From assembly GCA_963277665.1 (NCBI GenBank), contig OY728142.1, forward strand, positions 6,834,001-6,898,000: DNA of 64,000 nt, read 5' to 3'. The stretch comes from Viscum album. Taxonomy: Eukaryota > Streptophyta > Magnoliopsida > Santalales > Viscaceae. A program made the position numbers and the translations under genes. Positions 34,501-43,421 of this stretch are shown piece after piece (position 1 is the first letter of the stretch; the number at the start of each line of letters is the position of its first letter). The notes below the pieces were generated by a model that did no database searches, had not been told where the DNA came from, and was given only the letters and a program-made list of their open reading frames with translations.

Positions 34501-37181
34501 CTTCCTAGATGGTGGAAGGAAGACATCCTCCATTCAGGGACTTTAAGTAAGAATTCCCCCACCCCTGTGGGCTGGGGTTACTCTCATTCTTCCGTTGATG
34601 CGCTACAGCCTGGATTTTTTGGTCTTATGGGGGAATTTTGATGTAAAAAAACCCCTAGCCCTATGGTTTGGGGTTGTTCCCGCATCACGGAAGAAGCCGC
34701 CACTATTTCCACCTTTTCAATTTCATGTACTCTCATGCGGGTGTGAGCCAAGTATGGCATTGGGCCTGCACAGAGTCTATGGTCTTTTTGAGACATGATC
34801 ACTACTTTTTGGTTAGCATCCCTTAAGCGGGAAGCCTACTGGATGTTCTTGGTTTCCTAACTTAGAAAAGTTTTGATGACTTTATCTCTTTGGTCTAGAT
34901 GCTTTTGAGACTTACTCTAGGCCATTTTTTGTTGAGTATCCCATATTTCTTGAGTAGGGGTTTCATTTGATTGTTTCATTTGGGAGATGAAATTTCATGA
35001 TGTCATTTACAATGGGGTTTTCTATACGGTACGTGGGGTGAAGTGTAGAGCTCCATGTTCTACCAATCCCTGAATGTGAACTCTAGCTAGGGAATTTCCA
35101 ATGAGGCAATGCAACTTATGCAGTGCATGGAGGTAGGTCAATTCAAGGTTTTTCTTTCACCTTTATGATTGTGGATGCCTTGCGGATGGGAGGTATTTCA
35201 GGTCGATTATATGGAGAATCTCCCCTAACACATTGACATGGTCTGTATACCCTTTGTAGGGTAGGAATTTTTCTTTCAAATGATGAAGAGTAATCCATAT
35301 ATTGAGTTTAATTTCATGCCTGCATTCCCTAGATAACTCTCCTGGTATGTCGAAGTGAGAAGTGGTCATAGGCCAATGCATCACTGGTATATTATCCTTA
35401 TCTAGTTTTCTTCTCATAAGCAATATATCTTGTTGTTGTTCTTTTTGGGGCTCCTCTACTTGATATGGCTAGCTCGACTTCTTCTTAATAATTTTGTTCC
35501 AAGTAACCAGGCCGGTGGGAGCCTTATTGATTTTTTGATGGCACATGGGTGGCTCAAAAGATGAGTGTGGCCCCAGGCCATCCTTTGGTTGAGAAAGAAT
35601 ATAACTCGTTATAGACGGAGTTCCCAATGTGTCTAACTCCGTTTTTCCAAGTGCCTCAACAAAGGATGGATTTCTCACCTTCTTTTTAAAAAGGATAGGA
35701 CCTTCTTTCCAGCATGAATTTTGATCGTGGGGAGGACCTTCGCAATTGGTGTTGCAATGGTGGGGGCTACTATTGAAAGTTGATGCCTGACTGCAGGAAA
35801 TGTCTTCACAGTGTATACCCTTGGGAGGACCTTCAGGGTGGGATACAGTGAGGGGAGGGCTTTATTTCCACATTATTTCACTAAGGGGAGGACCTTCACA
35901 TCAACTTCCATTACGGGGAGGGACTTTACAATGGTCGTCATCATGGAGAGGACTATCGTCATGACTTGAAACCTTGTTGTAGGGATAATTTGTGCAGTTC
36001 ACATCTTAGGGAGGGCCTTCAGGATGTCCTGTAATAAGGACAGGACCTTCTCATTTCTTTATGTTACTATGGTTAGGAACTTCACAGCAACTTCCATCAC
36101 AGGGAGGGACTTCGCAATGATTGTCATCATTGCGAGGACTACTATCATGACTTGATGCCCGACTATAAGGAGAAGTATATCTGCAGTGTATACCCTGGGG
36201 AGGACCATCAGTGTAGACGATGGTAAGGGGAGCACCTTTTTTCTATATAATCTTCATGTCGAGGGGAGGGATACCCTGATGTGCATCAGAAGATAGGCTT
36301 TTGTGGTCGATCATTCCTGGCCCACAGAATGATCCCCTGTGGGTACTCTGGGGAGGACCTTCAAAGCTGCTGGTAGTGATATTACGGGGAGAACCTTCGC
36401 AACTACTACTGACACTTCCATAATTTGGTAATGGACTGACAGGATCTTCATCCTTTATTGATATATATTTGAGGGTTTCAATAACCCCAGCTTCCAACAA
36501 AGCAGGATCACATATGTGCTCTTCATTTTCCAGTTTCCTTTTGCGCATTTCATTTTTGAGCGCTCTCTTATAGTCAACCAGGTCCGTCTGCTATTGGTAA
36601 CGACCTTTATATATGATTACATAACTTTTTGGGTCCCATGATTCCACTGGGATATGCTGACAAACATCTTGAGTTTTGGTAGGGATATCTGCCTGCCCTG
36701 GAGTAGCCACCACGTTGGACCGGCATCCCCCAGTTGGAATGAGTATTTGTTCCCGATCTGGTTGTCGGTGTATCATGGGATATTACCATCGATCCTCTAG
36801 AACTAGAGTATGGATACATAAATTTTCCAGATTGACTAACTCATTTTGTAAGTGAGTCATTTCGTTTGAGGAAACTGGGTCATGGGGTAGGTTTCTCGCC
36901 TTTGCTGCTGATGCAATAATGTCTTGGAATGTTTGGAGGATATGGTCTCGTATCGACGGCTGATATTCCATCATTTCTAAGATGTGAAAAGATACATATT
37001 TGGATAGAATGGGTATGAATACCCATTCTAATATCGAAGAAAGATTGTTTTTTCTGCTCCGTTCTTCAATGAGTTTCCAGTAGATACTGGCAGCTCTCCT
37101 GTTTCGGGACAGCGGAACGAGTCTGCCACCGGTTGTCTTCTCCAGTTTCCATCGTATTTGACTATTGGTCTTTATATTCAC
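31520..37181 (-). pseudogene. gag: Giant gag frame of B
   Basis: One single reading frame, interrupted by stops but not obviously by frameshifts, runs about 5.6 kb from 37,181 (just after an in-frame TAA) to about 31,520, roughly 1,880 codons. From the N-terminus it has a 132-codon open part (RRAASIYWKLIEERSRK...), the EGPP repeat region (36,430-35,720), a long hydrophilic middle, then the gag domain proper: FSVFNGLGDPNQHFINYASY near 33,460, TLQGSTFVGYTSLP, a Pro-rich stretch near 32,900-32,815 and the zinc-knuckle remnant YHQILGHTIQE near 32,640 (family: CxYHxxxGHxTxEC). Near 31,600 it has LSILDALSLSADLREAL, a conserved gag-end segment. Gag of the Tat lineage is usually well under half this length, so the N-terminal 900 or so codons are an extension. 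The real start codon is not recognisable. Confidence 0.75.
35720..36430 (-). repeat. In-frame tandem repeat with EGPP motifs in gag of B
   Basis: Variants of 'ggggaggaccttc' (Glu-Gly-Pro-Pro on the minus strand) recur about fifteen times. Three higher-order units about 190 bp long start near 36,210, 36,015 and 35,840 and encode related strings such as GPPQGIHC...SSHDSSPRNDDNHCEVPP and GPPKGIHC...NSSPHHCNTNCEGPP. The unit length keeps frame, so the repeat was part of the protein. It is rich in Cys, His, Asp, Ser and Pro, and looks disordered or possibly metal-binding; neither can be shown here. Confidence 0.75.
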
Positions 37182-37269
37182 AAGTAGTTATTTTCATCTA
37201 CTTTCTTGCCACTGTATTTATCTCACAAGCTTTGTATTCATCTGTGAGAATTTGAATCTTCTCATATTT

Positions 37270-37490
37270 TCTTGTCGCCCTATTTGGATGGTGGGATTGA
37301 AATGCATAAGTAGGTATTTTTGCATTTGTATAGCTAGTTACTGTCATGTTTGGATGGTGGGATTGTTTTGCATTAGCATATATTTGCATCTAACAATAGT
37401 TTGTTGCTCTGTTTTCACTGTGGGATCAGCGAGCATTAGCAAGAACGTGCATGTGCTTGTATTATGCCACCCTATTTCTATAGTGTGATT
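37270..37490 (-). repeat. Approximately 65-bp repeat upstream of gag of B
   Basis: Four degenerate units near 37,283, 37,350, 37,412 and 37,473 share 'tatttggatggtgggattg', then 'aatgcataagtaggtattt' or 'tgcattagcatatatttgc'. The spacing is 62-67 bp. They lie in the untranslated leader, between element C and the gag frame. Confidence 0.65.
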
Positions 37491-37539
37491 AAGTGGAGGG
37501 GGTAGGGTCATATGTTTTCCCATTGTAAAACTACAGATA

Positions 37540-37795
37540 CACCTTTTATCAGTGCTAAAAATGGCCTTTAACAGCGCTAGAAAAGCTCTGTTAAAGCCAC
37601 CAAAGATAAAGGGGGGTGTCCCCTTTATTAGCGCTCCAAAAAGCGCTGATAAAGACCCCTTTTATCAATGCTAAAAAAAGCACTGATAAAATGGGTCTTT
37701 TATCAGTGCTAAAAAAAGAACTGATAAAATGGTCATTTATCAGTGCTGATAAAAGGACCATTTTATCAGGGATTTTTTTAGCGCTGATAAAAGTA
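37540..37795 (-). repeat. Palindrome array at one end of element C
   Basis: About six copies of TTTATCAGYGCT - A/T spacer - AGCRCTGATAAA, each pair a hairpin of about 30 bp, for example 'ttatcagtgctaaaaaaaga' with 'actgataaaatgg'. Separators are G- or C-runs ('gacccc', 'gggtct'). This mirrors the array at 39,635-39,870. Confidence 0.75.
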
Positions 37796-37922
37796 AAAAA
37801 TTTAAAAAAAATTAAAAAAAAATAAAAAAAATTAAAAAAATCCTGCCAATCAGTGGGGGCTTTTATAGCGCTTGATCCCCCCTTTTTACAGCACTTTTTA
37901 GCCCCTCCAGCGCCCGCATGCA

Positions 37923-37943
37923 CCCCCCCCCCCCCCCCCCCTC
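37923..37943. repeat. Run of 21 cytosines
   Basis: An uninterrupted C21 tract (G21 on the minus strand) in a C-rich part of element C. Such tracts are unstable and can form G-quadruplex or i-motif structures. The exact length may be affected by sequencing error. Confidence 0.85.
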
Positions 37944-38019
37944 CACCCTATATCAGTGCTACACCCACCCCCTTTATCAGCGATATCCCCCAAATCCACC
38001 CCCATGCGTGCGCCCTTGC

Positions 38020-38088
38020 CTCCACCAAGATTTGATCTCAAGACCTCCCCCTTACGCGCCTAAAGCCTTTACCACTCTTCCATATTGA
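38020..38088 (-). other. tRNA-like segment in element C
   Basis: On the minus strand 'agagtggtaaaggctttagg' (A-box-like) is followed by 'gtcttgagatcaaatc' (B-box-like, GGTTCGAATC). It is homologous to 16,562-16,640 in element A. It is not a functional tRNA gene: no acceptor stem pairs. Confidence 0.45.
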
Positions 38089-38099
38089 TTTTTTCTCCA

Positions 38100-38980
38100 G
38101 TTAATGACATATCTATTTATTTATATATATATTTAGTTATATTTATTCATATAGTAATATATAGTTATATTAATATATATATATAGTTATATTAATATAT
38201 ATATTTATAGTGATTTTAATATATATATTTATAGTTATATCAATATATATATGTAGTTATATTAATATATATATATATAGTTAGATTAATATATAGGTAT
38301 ATAAATATTTATATATTGGTATTTTATATAAAATGGATATTAGTTATTATTTAGATAAAGCTAATATATTTTATATGTAAATGGTATATAAATATCTATA
38401 TATTGGAAACTCAATGTGACCATTTGAATGAGACTTCAGGACCCCTGTAGGTCAAGTGATATTTTCATTCTTCCTAAAGGCTTCTCATGGATGATAATTT
38501 ATAAGGGGGGAGGTTATAATGACCTGTGTTTTCAATACAAGGTATAATTCCTTGGGAAATTGAAATTTTGGAATTTAGTGGATTGGCCATTCTTTTAACT
38601 GAGCTTCAAAACATAATATGTAGTCATATTAATATATATAGTTAGATTAATATAGTTAAATTATATATATATATAGTTATATTAATATATATATAGTTAT
38701 ATTAACATATATATATAGTTATATTAATATATATGTATAGTGATATTAATATATATATTTATAGTTATATCAATATATATATATAGTTATATTAATATAT
38801 ATATATATAGTTAGATTAATATATAGGTATATAAATATTTATATATTGGTATTATAAATAAAATGGATATTAGAAATTATTTAGATAAATATAATATATT
38901 TTATATGTAAATATATTTTATTATTTATATTTATAATTAAATTTTTATGTGTGAATATATATATAATATGTATATATTAT
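38100..38980. repeat. AT-rich tract with internal duplication around a foreign 225-bp block
   Basis: The AT segment ending 'atataggtatataaatattt atatattgg' near 38,320 recurs near 38,850, about 520 bp on. Both copies continue with 'aaaatggatattag' and 'attttatatgtaaat'. Between the copies, 38,401-38,624 has ordinary composition ('caggacccctgtaggtcaag', 'taatgacctgtgttttcaat', 'gaattccttgggaaattg'-like) and resembles LTR sequence. Either that block was inserted with a large duplication or it was captured during repair. Confidence 0.55.
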
Positions 38981-39054
38981 TATATATTTTGTTATAAATA
39001 GTAGTCCATTATAAAAAACTATAAAATTTCAAAGACATAATATCAATATGAATG

Positions 39055-39345
39055 TAATACCTTGGAATAAATTCAGTCCCAACCAAAAAAATCCAATAAT
39101 ACCCCCTTAAATGAGGCTGAAAATCCATAAAATGTTAAAAAATCGGGGTATCCCAACTAAAAACTTAGTTTTGGAGGCCTTTTGGGCCTTTTGGCCTCAA
39201 AAACACCTTTACCATGGTCCCCCATGTCACGAGGGTTTAGAGCTCATCGCAGGCTTCGATTTGATATGTGGTAGAGCTCAAACGGACACCCGGATCAAAA
39301 TTTATGGTTGTTTGAAGTTCGAGTTGCATTTCCAACATATTTTGG
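39055..39345 (-). repeat. Block shared with element A
   Basis: Reverse-orientation match to 15,715-15,960 ('gagctcaaacggacacccgg', 'aaaacttagttttggaggcc'). The plus-strand frame at 39,111-39,377 overlaps it but has no counterpart in element A. Confidence 0.7.
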
Positions 39346-39634
39346 ATCTTTTTTTAATTTTTTTTTTATTTTTTTAGTCTTCAAATTGTTATTAAATGAC
39401 TATTACTCCATAATAATTAGCAAATTATTAATTAAAATTATTTTTTTTAATTTTTATTATAGGCCATTTTCACTAAATATCTTATATATTAAGTGTGACT
39501 ATATATTTATACTTATCTAAAATATATTTAAAATTATATTTAAAAAATATATATTATATTTATATAAATATAACTATATCTATATATTTAAATATTAATA
39601 TATTTTTTTAATAAACTTTTTTTGGTTGTAGACC

Positions 39635-39870
39635 CTTGATGAGTGCTTTTTTTAAAAGTGCTGATAAAGACCCCCCTTTATCAGCGCTACTAAAAAAAGC
39701 ACTGATAAAGGGGTACCCTTTAACAGTGCTAAAAAAAGCGCTATTAAAAGGGGCACATCTATTAGTGCTAAAAAAGAACTGATAAAGGGGTACTTTTATC
39801 AGTTATTTTTTTAGCAGTGATAAAGGTCCCCCCTTTATCAGTGCTTTTTCGTTAGCGCTGATAAAGGGTG
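39635..39870 (-). repeat. Palindrome array at other end of element C
   Basis: Repeated 'agtgctgataaagaccccc', 'tttatcagcgctactaaaaa', 'agcactgataaaggggtacc', 'agtgctaaaaaagcgcta' and 'agcgctgataaagggtggc'. As at the opposite end, inverted pairs form hairpins separated by G/C runs. Confidence 0.75.
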
Positions 39871-39959
39871 GCACTGGCCTTGCCCCATTTTGTTCTAGTG
39901 TTGAGTGCCACCACATTAGTATGGAGGAGTTTCTCCTTAAGAACCAGGGTGATAGTGTA

Positions 39960-40515
39960 TTACTGATTATATATTTTCCACCCTTGGAGGGTAGCCCGTG
40001 GGGCTCAGGTCTCCTGGACTTCAACAGGTTCCCTCAGTATATGGTCCTCTTCTGCAGGAGGAGGTCTGGCTGTCTGGTGTCGACTACGATGCTCTCTTGT
40101 GGGGGCCTGTGAGTAGGACCCCTATGCAATTGAGATGAAGTCATCAGCATCGACATAATCTGCCGCTCTAAGATAAGGGAGGAACTCATTGTCACATTCT
40201 AGGGACAGGCTCCTGAAACGGTTTCAGATGACAACCAGGGCCACCTTGTATTGGGGTGCTGGTCGTGGCTGAGGAGGTGTTTGGCGAGTCTTCGTAGAAT
40301 GGAGGGCTTGTCTCGTGGCCTCCAGCATGGGGAGAGTACCATTTCTATGGTAATCTTTGATCAGTTTGTTGGATACTCAATGTTGAAGATGTTGGGTAGG
40401 TGAGGGGGTCATGCTCTTTGTTTGGGCCCCGGCCGCCTGCAAGATCGCGGATGCGTGTGTCTACATTGGTCTTCGGGATGCCATTTGGATTAAAGGTTTC
40501 TCTGCGGGAACCTAT
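39960..40515 (-). pseudogene. Decayed ORF upstream of gag in element B
   Basis: From about 40,512 to 39,960 one minus-strand frame holds about 185 codons broken by only a handful of stops (two TAG, three TGA). GC content is clearly above the surroundings. Readable parts are KPLIQMASRRPM, YHRNGTLPMLEATRQALHST, TRQTPPQPRPAPQYKVALVV and NRFRSLSLECDNEFLPYLRA. It follows a splice-acceptor-like 'gttcccgcag'. I recognise no domain. Ogre elements have an ORF of unknown function in this place, so an ORF1 counterpart is the simplest reading; a captured host exon is the alternative. The shorter frames at 40,345-40,542 (minus) and 40,400-40,642 (plus) are out of register. Confidence 0.45.
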
Positions 40516-40645
40516 GACATACATATATAATATACAGACCAAAAAATATTGTCAAAGTAGAATTATTTTAAACAAATTCATATTTGTTGATTCAGCTATG
40601 CCCCTTCCCATTTTCTTTTACTGCGGGGCGAAGATAATTTAGTGG

Positions 40646-40861
40646 GGTAAGACCTCCACCTTGGTTAAGGATTCAGGTCGGGTTCAACATTTTTGTTCTG
40701 CCTTCGAGGTGGTGCATTTTGAGCATACCGGGGTGAACAAAATTGGCCAACATGCAATATCCTTTTGTCTTTTATCATTTTGGTAGAATTTCCACCTTGG
40801 GTAATGTTTCACGTCAGGTTCACCATTTTTGTTCTGCCTCTAAGGTGGCACATTTTGGGTG
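40646..40861 (-). repeat. Duplicated LTR/PBS junction
   Basis: About 80 bp at 40,782-40,861, which spans the primer site and the inner end of the 5' LTR, has a second copy at 40,646-40,725, 136 bp away ('caggtcgggttcaacatttt', 'tgttctgccttcgaggtggt'). Confidence 0.75.
40808..40825 (-). other. Primer-binding site of element B
   Basis: On the minus strand the LTR end GGCAGAACA is followed by AAAA and TGGTGAACCTGACGTGAA. TGG at the start is required to pair with a tRNA CCA end. It is not the initiator-Met site; I cannot assign the tRNA from memory with confidence. Confidence 0.5.
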
Positions 40862-43421
40862 GAGCAGAAATGGTACAATGAGGATCATCACCTGTCCCTT
40901 TTCTATAGATATGGTTTCTCATCAAATTCACCATTTCTTTTGTTTCGACCCATTTTGTGTCACTATCCTTTAAAATAAGGCTGGATTAACCCCATGAGGA
41001 CTGGGAAATTCACCCCTTTTTCATTTCAAAGGAGATTCCATAGTCAGTCAATCCCAAAAGGTGATTTCATGGGGTCAAGTACTTGTGAAATCAGTCCTCA
41101 TCGGATATAACTTCCTCAAATGGTCTTCAAAAGGTTTATTCATGGATCCAGAAACACCCGACTGCACTAGTATCCATGATTCATGGACCTGATTTCCAAT
41201 GGCAGGTGCTCGTTGTACAATGATTTTTCCAACGACACTTAAGGACTCCATTGGTTGAGAGGATGGGAATTCATGATCACTGTACCCTTCTGGGGGAGGA
41301 TTATTGCTTGTTCTCGAACTCTCTTATAGATTTAATTCATGTTAAAATGTTCATGAATTCTTGGTTCATTCCCGAAGAGTGTGTCCATAGGATACCATTG
41401 GTTTGCAAGATCATCATAGTCATGCATATATTTGAGGATACGGAGGTACTACTGACTTAATCCATACAATAAGGATCTCTAGAGTTTATCTTCATCCAGG
41501 GGTAACTGAAGGTTACTTGATGTTGGGATCATACCCATAATATGGGTCTCTTAAGTATCCTCGATAGAGGGATCAGAACCCATATAGTTCGGAATGGTTG
41601 GCGATTACGCATGGAAGCTTCCCATTTGAGGGGGTATGGTTGCGTGGAACCTTTTGTATGGGAACCCTCTAGATCTTGGGCCTTCGGGTAGGCGTCCTAC
41701 GTATCCTTGTTTGATTATGAATCAGATTTCTCATAGTTCAGAAATTCTGGTGTTGTAGTCATCACAAACCTCTAAGCCCATGTGAGTCATCCTCGGTGTG
41801 AGAAACAAAAGGATATAAAATATTCAACAAAGCACGTGCTTCCTCCCATGCTGGTGGAAAAGGGTGAGCCTATGGTGGAATAGGCTGGGGCGACTATGGG
41901 AGAGGGCACAGAGCAACAAACCCTTTAATGTGAGATGGCACTAAAGGTCACGCGACTCAGCCTCAGAAGATTGGGGACTTACCTCGGTGGGAAAGCCCTG
42001 AAATACGTTCTGGGAAAGGGGAGGAGTTTCTTCCTCATCGAAGGAGAATTGAACATAAATTCTTCGACTAAACACTCTTCCTCATTGAATAGAGAATAAA
42101 TTGTTCACCCTTAAGCCCTAGAATGAGGAGGTTCAAGCCGGCATCCCAAGTTTGGGATCAAAGTTACCATGGGAATGTAGACCCACAGGTATTTCTGAAG
42201 CCCGAACCGTTGTGGGGGGAGCCTTTGTGACTCCACTTACCATGGGTATGTAGACTCAAAGGGTTGCACTGATGCACCCGATGGTTTGATCATATAGGTA
42301 GGGTGGCTTTAGATGAGGCTTTAGCCTGATGCCGGAAGACTGGATGATAGTGGAGGGGTGAGGTTGGAATCAGAGGAAATAATACCTGAAAATACCCCAT
42401 TTTGTGTACTGATTTCTTATGTGGGATGGAGGAGGCTCAGCTTACCGTAGTGGTATGTGATTAGAGGGGAAATATTCATACCAATGTTGTATGCAATCAT
42501 GGGTATAGACCACCATGTACTATAGTTTCATATGGTCTATCACGCCTTAGGTTCCATCCACATACTCATGCAGTACGCGGTGTCGGGTTCAGTCTGCGTA
42601 GTGGCACACTATGTGGACCACCATATTAAAGGAGTGTTTGAGGTATTATCATTCATGGGGAGTTCATTCGCAAGAATTATGTGGTTATAGGTTCACCAAT
42701 TAGGTTCGAAATTCTCTTTTTATTATTAAGTGTCCCCGTTTTTTGATTTGCGGATGGTTGTACCTACAGAGAGCATGGTTCGCAATTCAAGTTTTGTCGA
42801 TGAATCGAGACTGAATCCAAAGTATTATCTGAACTCTTTCTTCCAACATCTGAGTCCCCTTAAATATTTTTTCATCCATATATATCAATTCCTTTTGTTC
42901 TCCTTTAATAGAGCATCAAAGAAAATATATCTATTGGGAACATGGCACCATCTACGGAGGCCCATGAAGAGATATCCTGACCCGCGGAAGAATTGGTCAA
43001 TACAGGGTTTGAGGAGGCTTTGGTTTGTGATAATGTTTTTCATAAACATACCTATTATCTTTTTCTGTGAACTAATTAATTCACGGGATGGGACACGGAT
43101 GGCCTTCGCGCACCTGATTCCTTTGGCGACGTGGTTCACGGTCTGCTGGGTTCGCCGGCCATCTCTCCGCGAGCCAGTGTCCCGTAGATCATTCTGCATA
43201 CCTGGTGGTTCATGATCCATTTGTTCTATGAACCTTTCCCATTGATGGTATTTGTTCCACTTTAAATGCTTTGAAAACGTTAATTCTTTCAAGTTTCTTC
43301 TGAAATTCTCAACTCAATTTGAGTCCATTCACCTTTCTAGACTTGTAGGAATACTTTCTCCCTTCTACAAAGTGGTTATTGGGGTATTTTATTCCCTTGG
43401 AGGAATTTTTAATACCCTACA
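40830..43421 (-). repeat. Right LTR (5' LTR) of element B
   Basis: Read on the plus strand it begins TGTTCTGCC and ends 'aataccctaca', i.e. TG...CA, and is followed by the target duplication ATAGT. It is full length compared with 17,124-19,741. A 161-codon plus-strand frame (42,730-43,215) is antisense to the LTR. Its partner in the left copy is shorter and drifts without sign of selection. Confidence 0.9.
42230..42600. repeat. Cluster of short palindromes in right LTR of B
   Basis: This is the counterpart of 18,523-18,900: 'cttaccatgggtatgtagac', 'ttaccgtagtggtatgtga', 'accatgtactatagtttcat' and 'catactcatgcagtacgcgg'. The symmetry of several is weaker than in the left copy. Confidence 0.5.

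Larger units (their letters stand above)
37526..39900 (-). mobile_element. Element C: CACTA-type non-autonomous transposon nested in B
   Basis: The right end '...ttttgttctagtg' is the reverse of CACTAGAACAAAA, like the terminus of element A. The left end has decayed ('taaaactacagatacacc' for CACTAC...). Candidate 3-bp target duplication: TTG at 37,523-37,525 and 39,901-39,903. The interior mirrors element A in reverse: palindromic subterminal repeats, conserved block (39,345-39,055), AT-rich tract, tRNA-like segment (38,085-38,020), C-rich part, palindromic repeats. It has no transposase. It lies in the 5' leader of B and is younger than it. Confidence 0.8.
17124..43421 (-). mobile_element. 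Element B: 26-kb Tat/Ogre-like Ty3/gypsy retrotransposon with antisense extra gene
   Basis: Direct LTRs at 17,124-19,741 and 40,830-43,421 are flanked by a perfect 5-bp duplication ATAGT inside LTR2 of E1. gag and pol lie on the minus strand, so the 5' LTR is the right-hand one. Order: PBS, decayed upstream ORF, very long gag, protease, acidic linker, RT, RNase H, integrase, tandem repeats, plus-strand (antisense) plant-mobile-domain gene, PPT, LTR. This order, the protein motifs and the antisense ORF near the 3' LTR are features known in the Tat lineage (Grande, Retand, Ogre and relatives). Without element C it is about 23.9 kb, very large for the group. LTR divergence by eye is around 15 percent, so it is old, and every domain is broken. 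Confidence 0.9.

Noticed and set aside
36783..37181. 132-codon frame as a separate host gene
   Set aside because: It is in the same frame as the downstream gag pieces and lies between PBS and gag of B, so it is better read as the start of the gag extension.
42730..43215. 161-codon open frame in the right LTR of B (and its 116-codon partner at 19,056-19,406) as a real gene
   Set aside because: The partners are LTR copies and must resemble each other; reading length is not conserved, no domain is recognisable, and the frame is antisense to the LTR.
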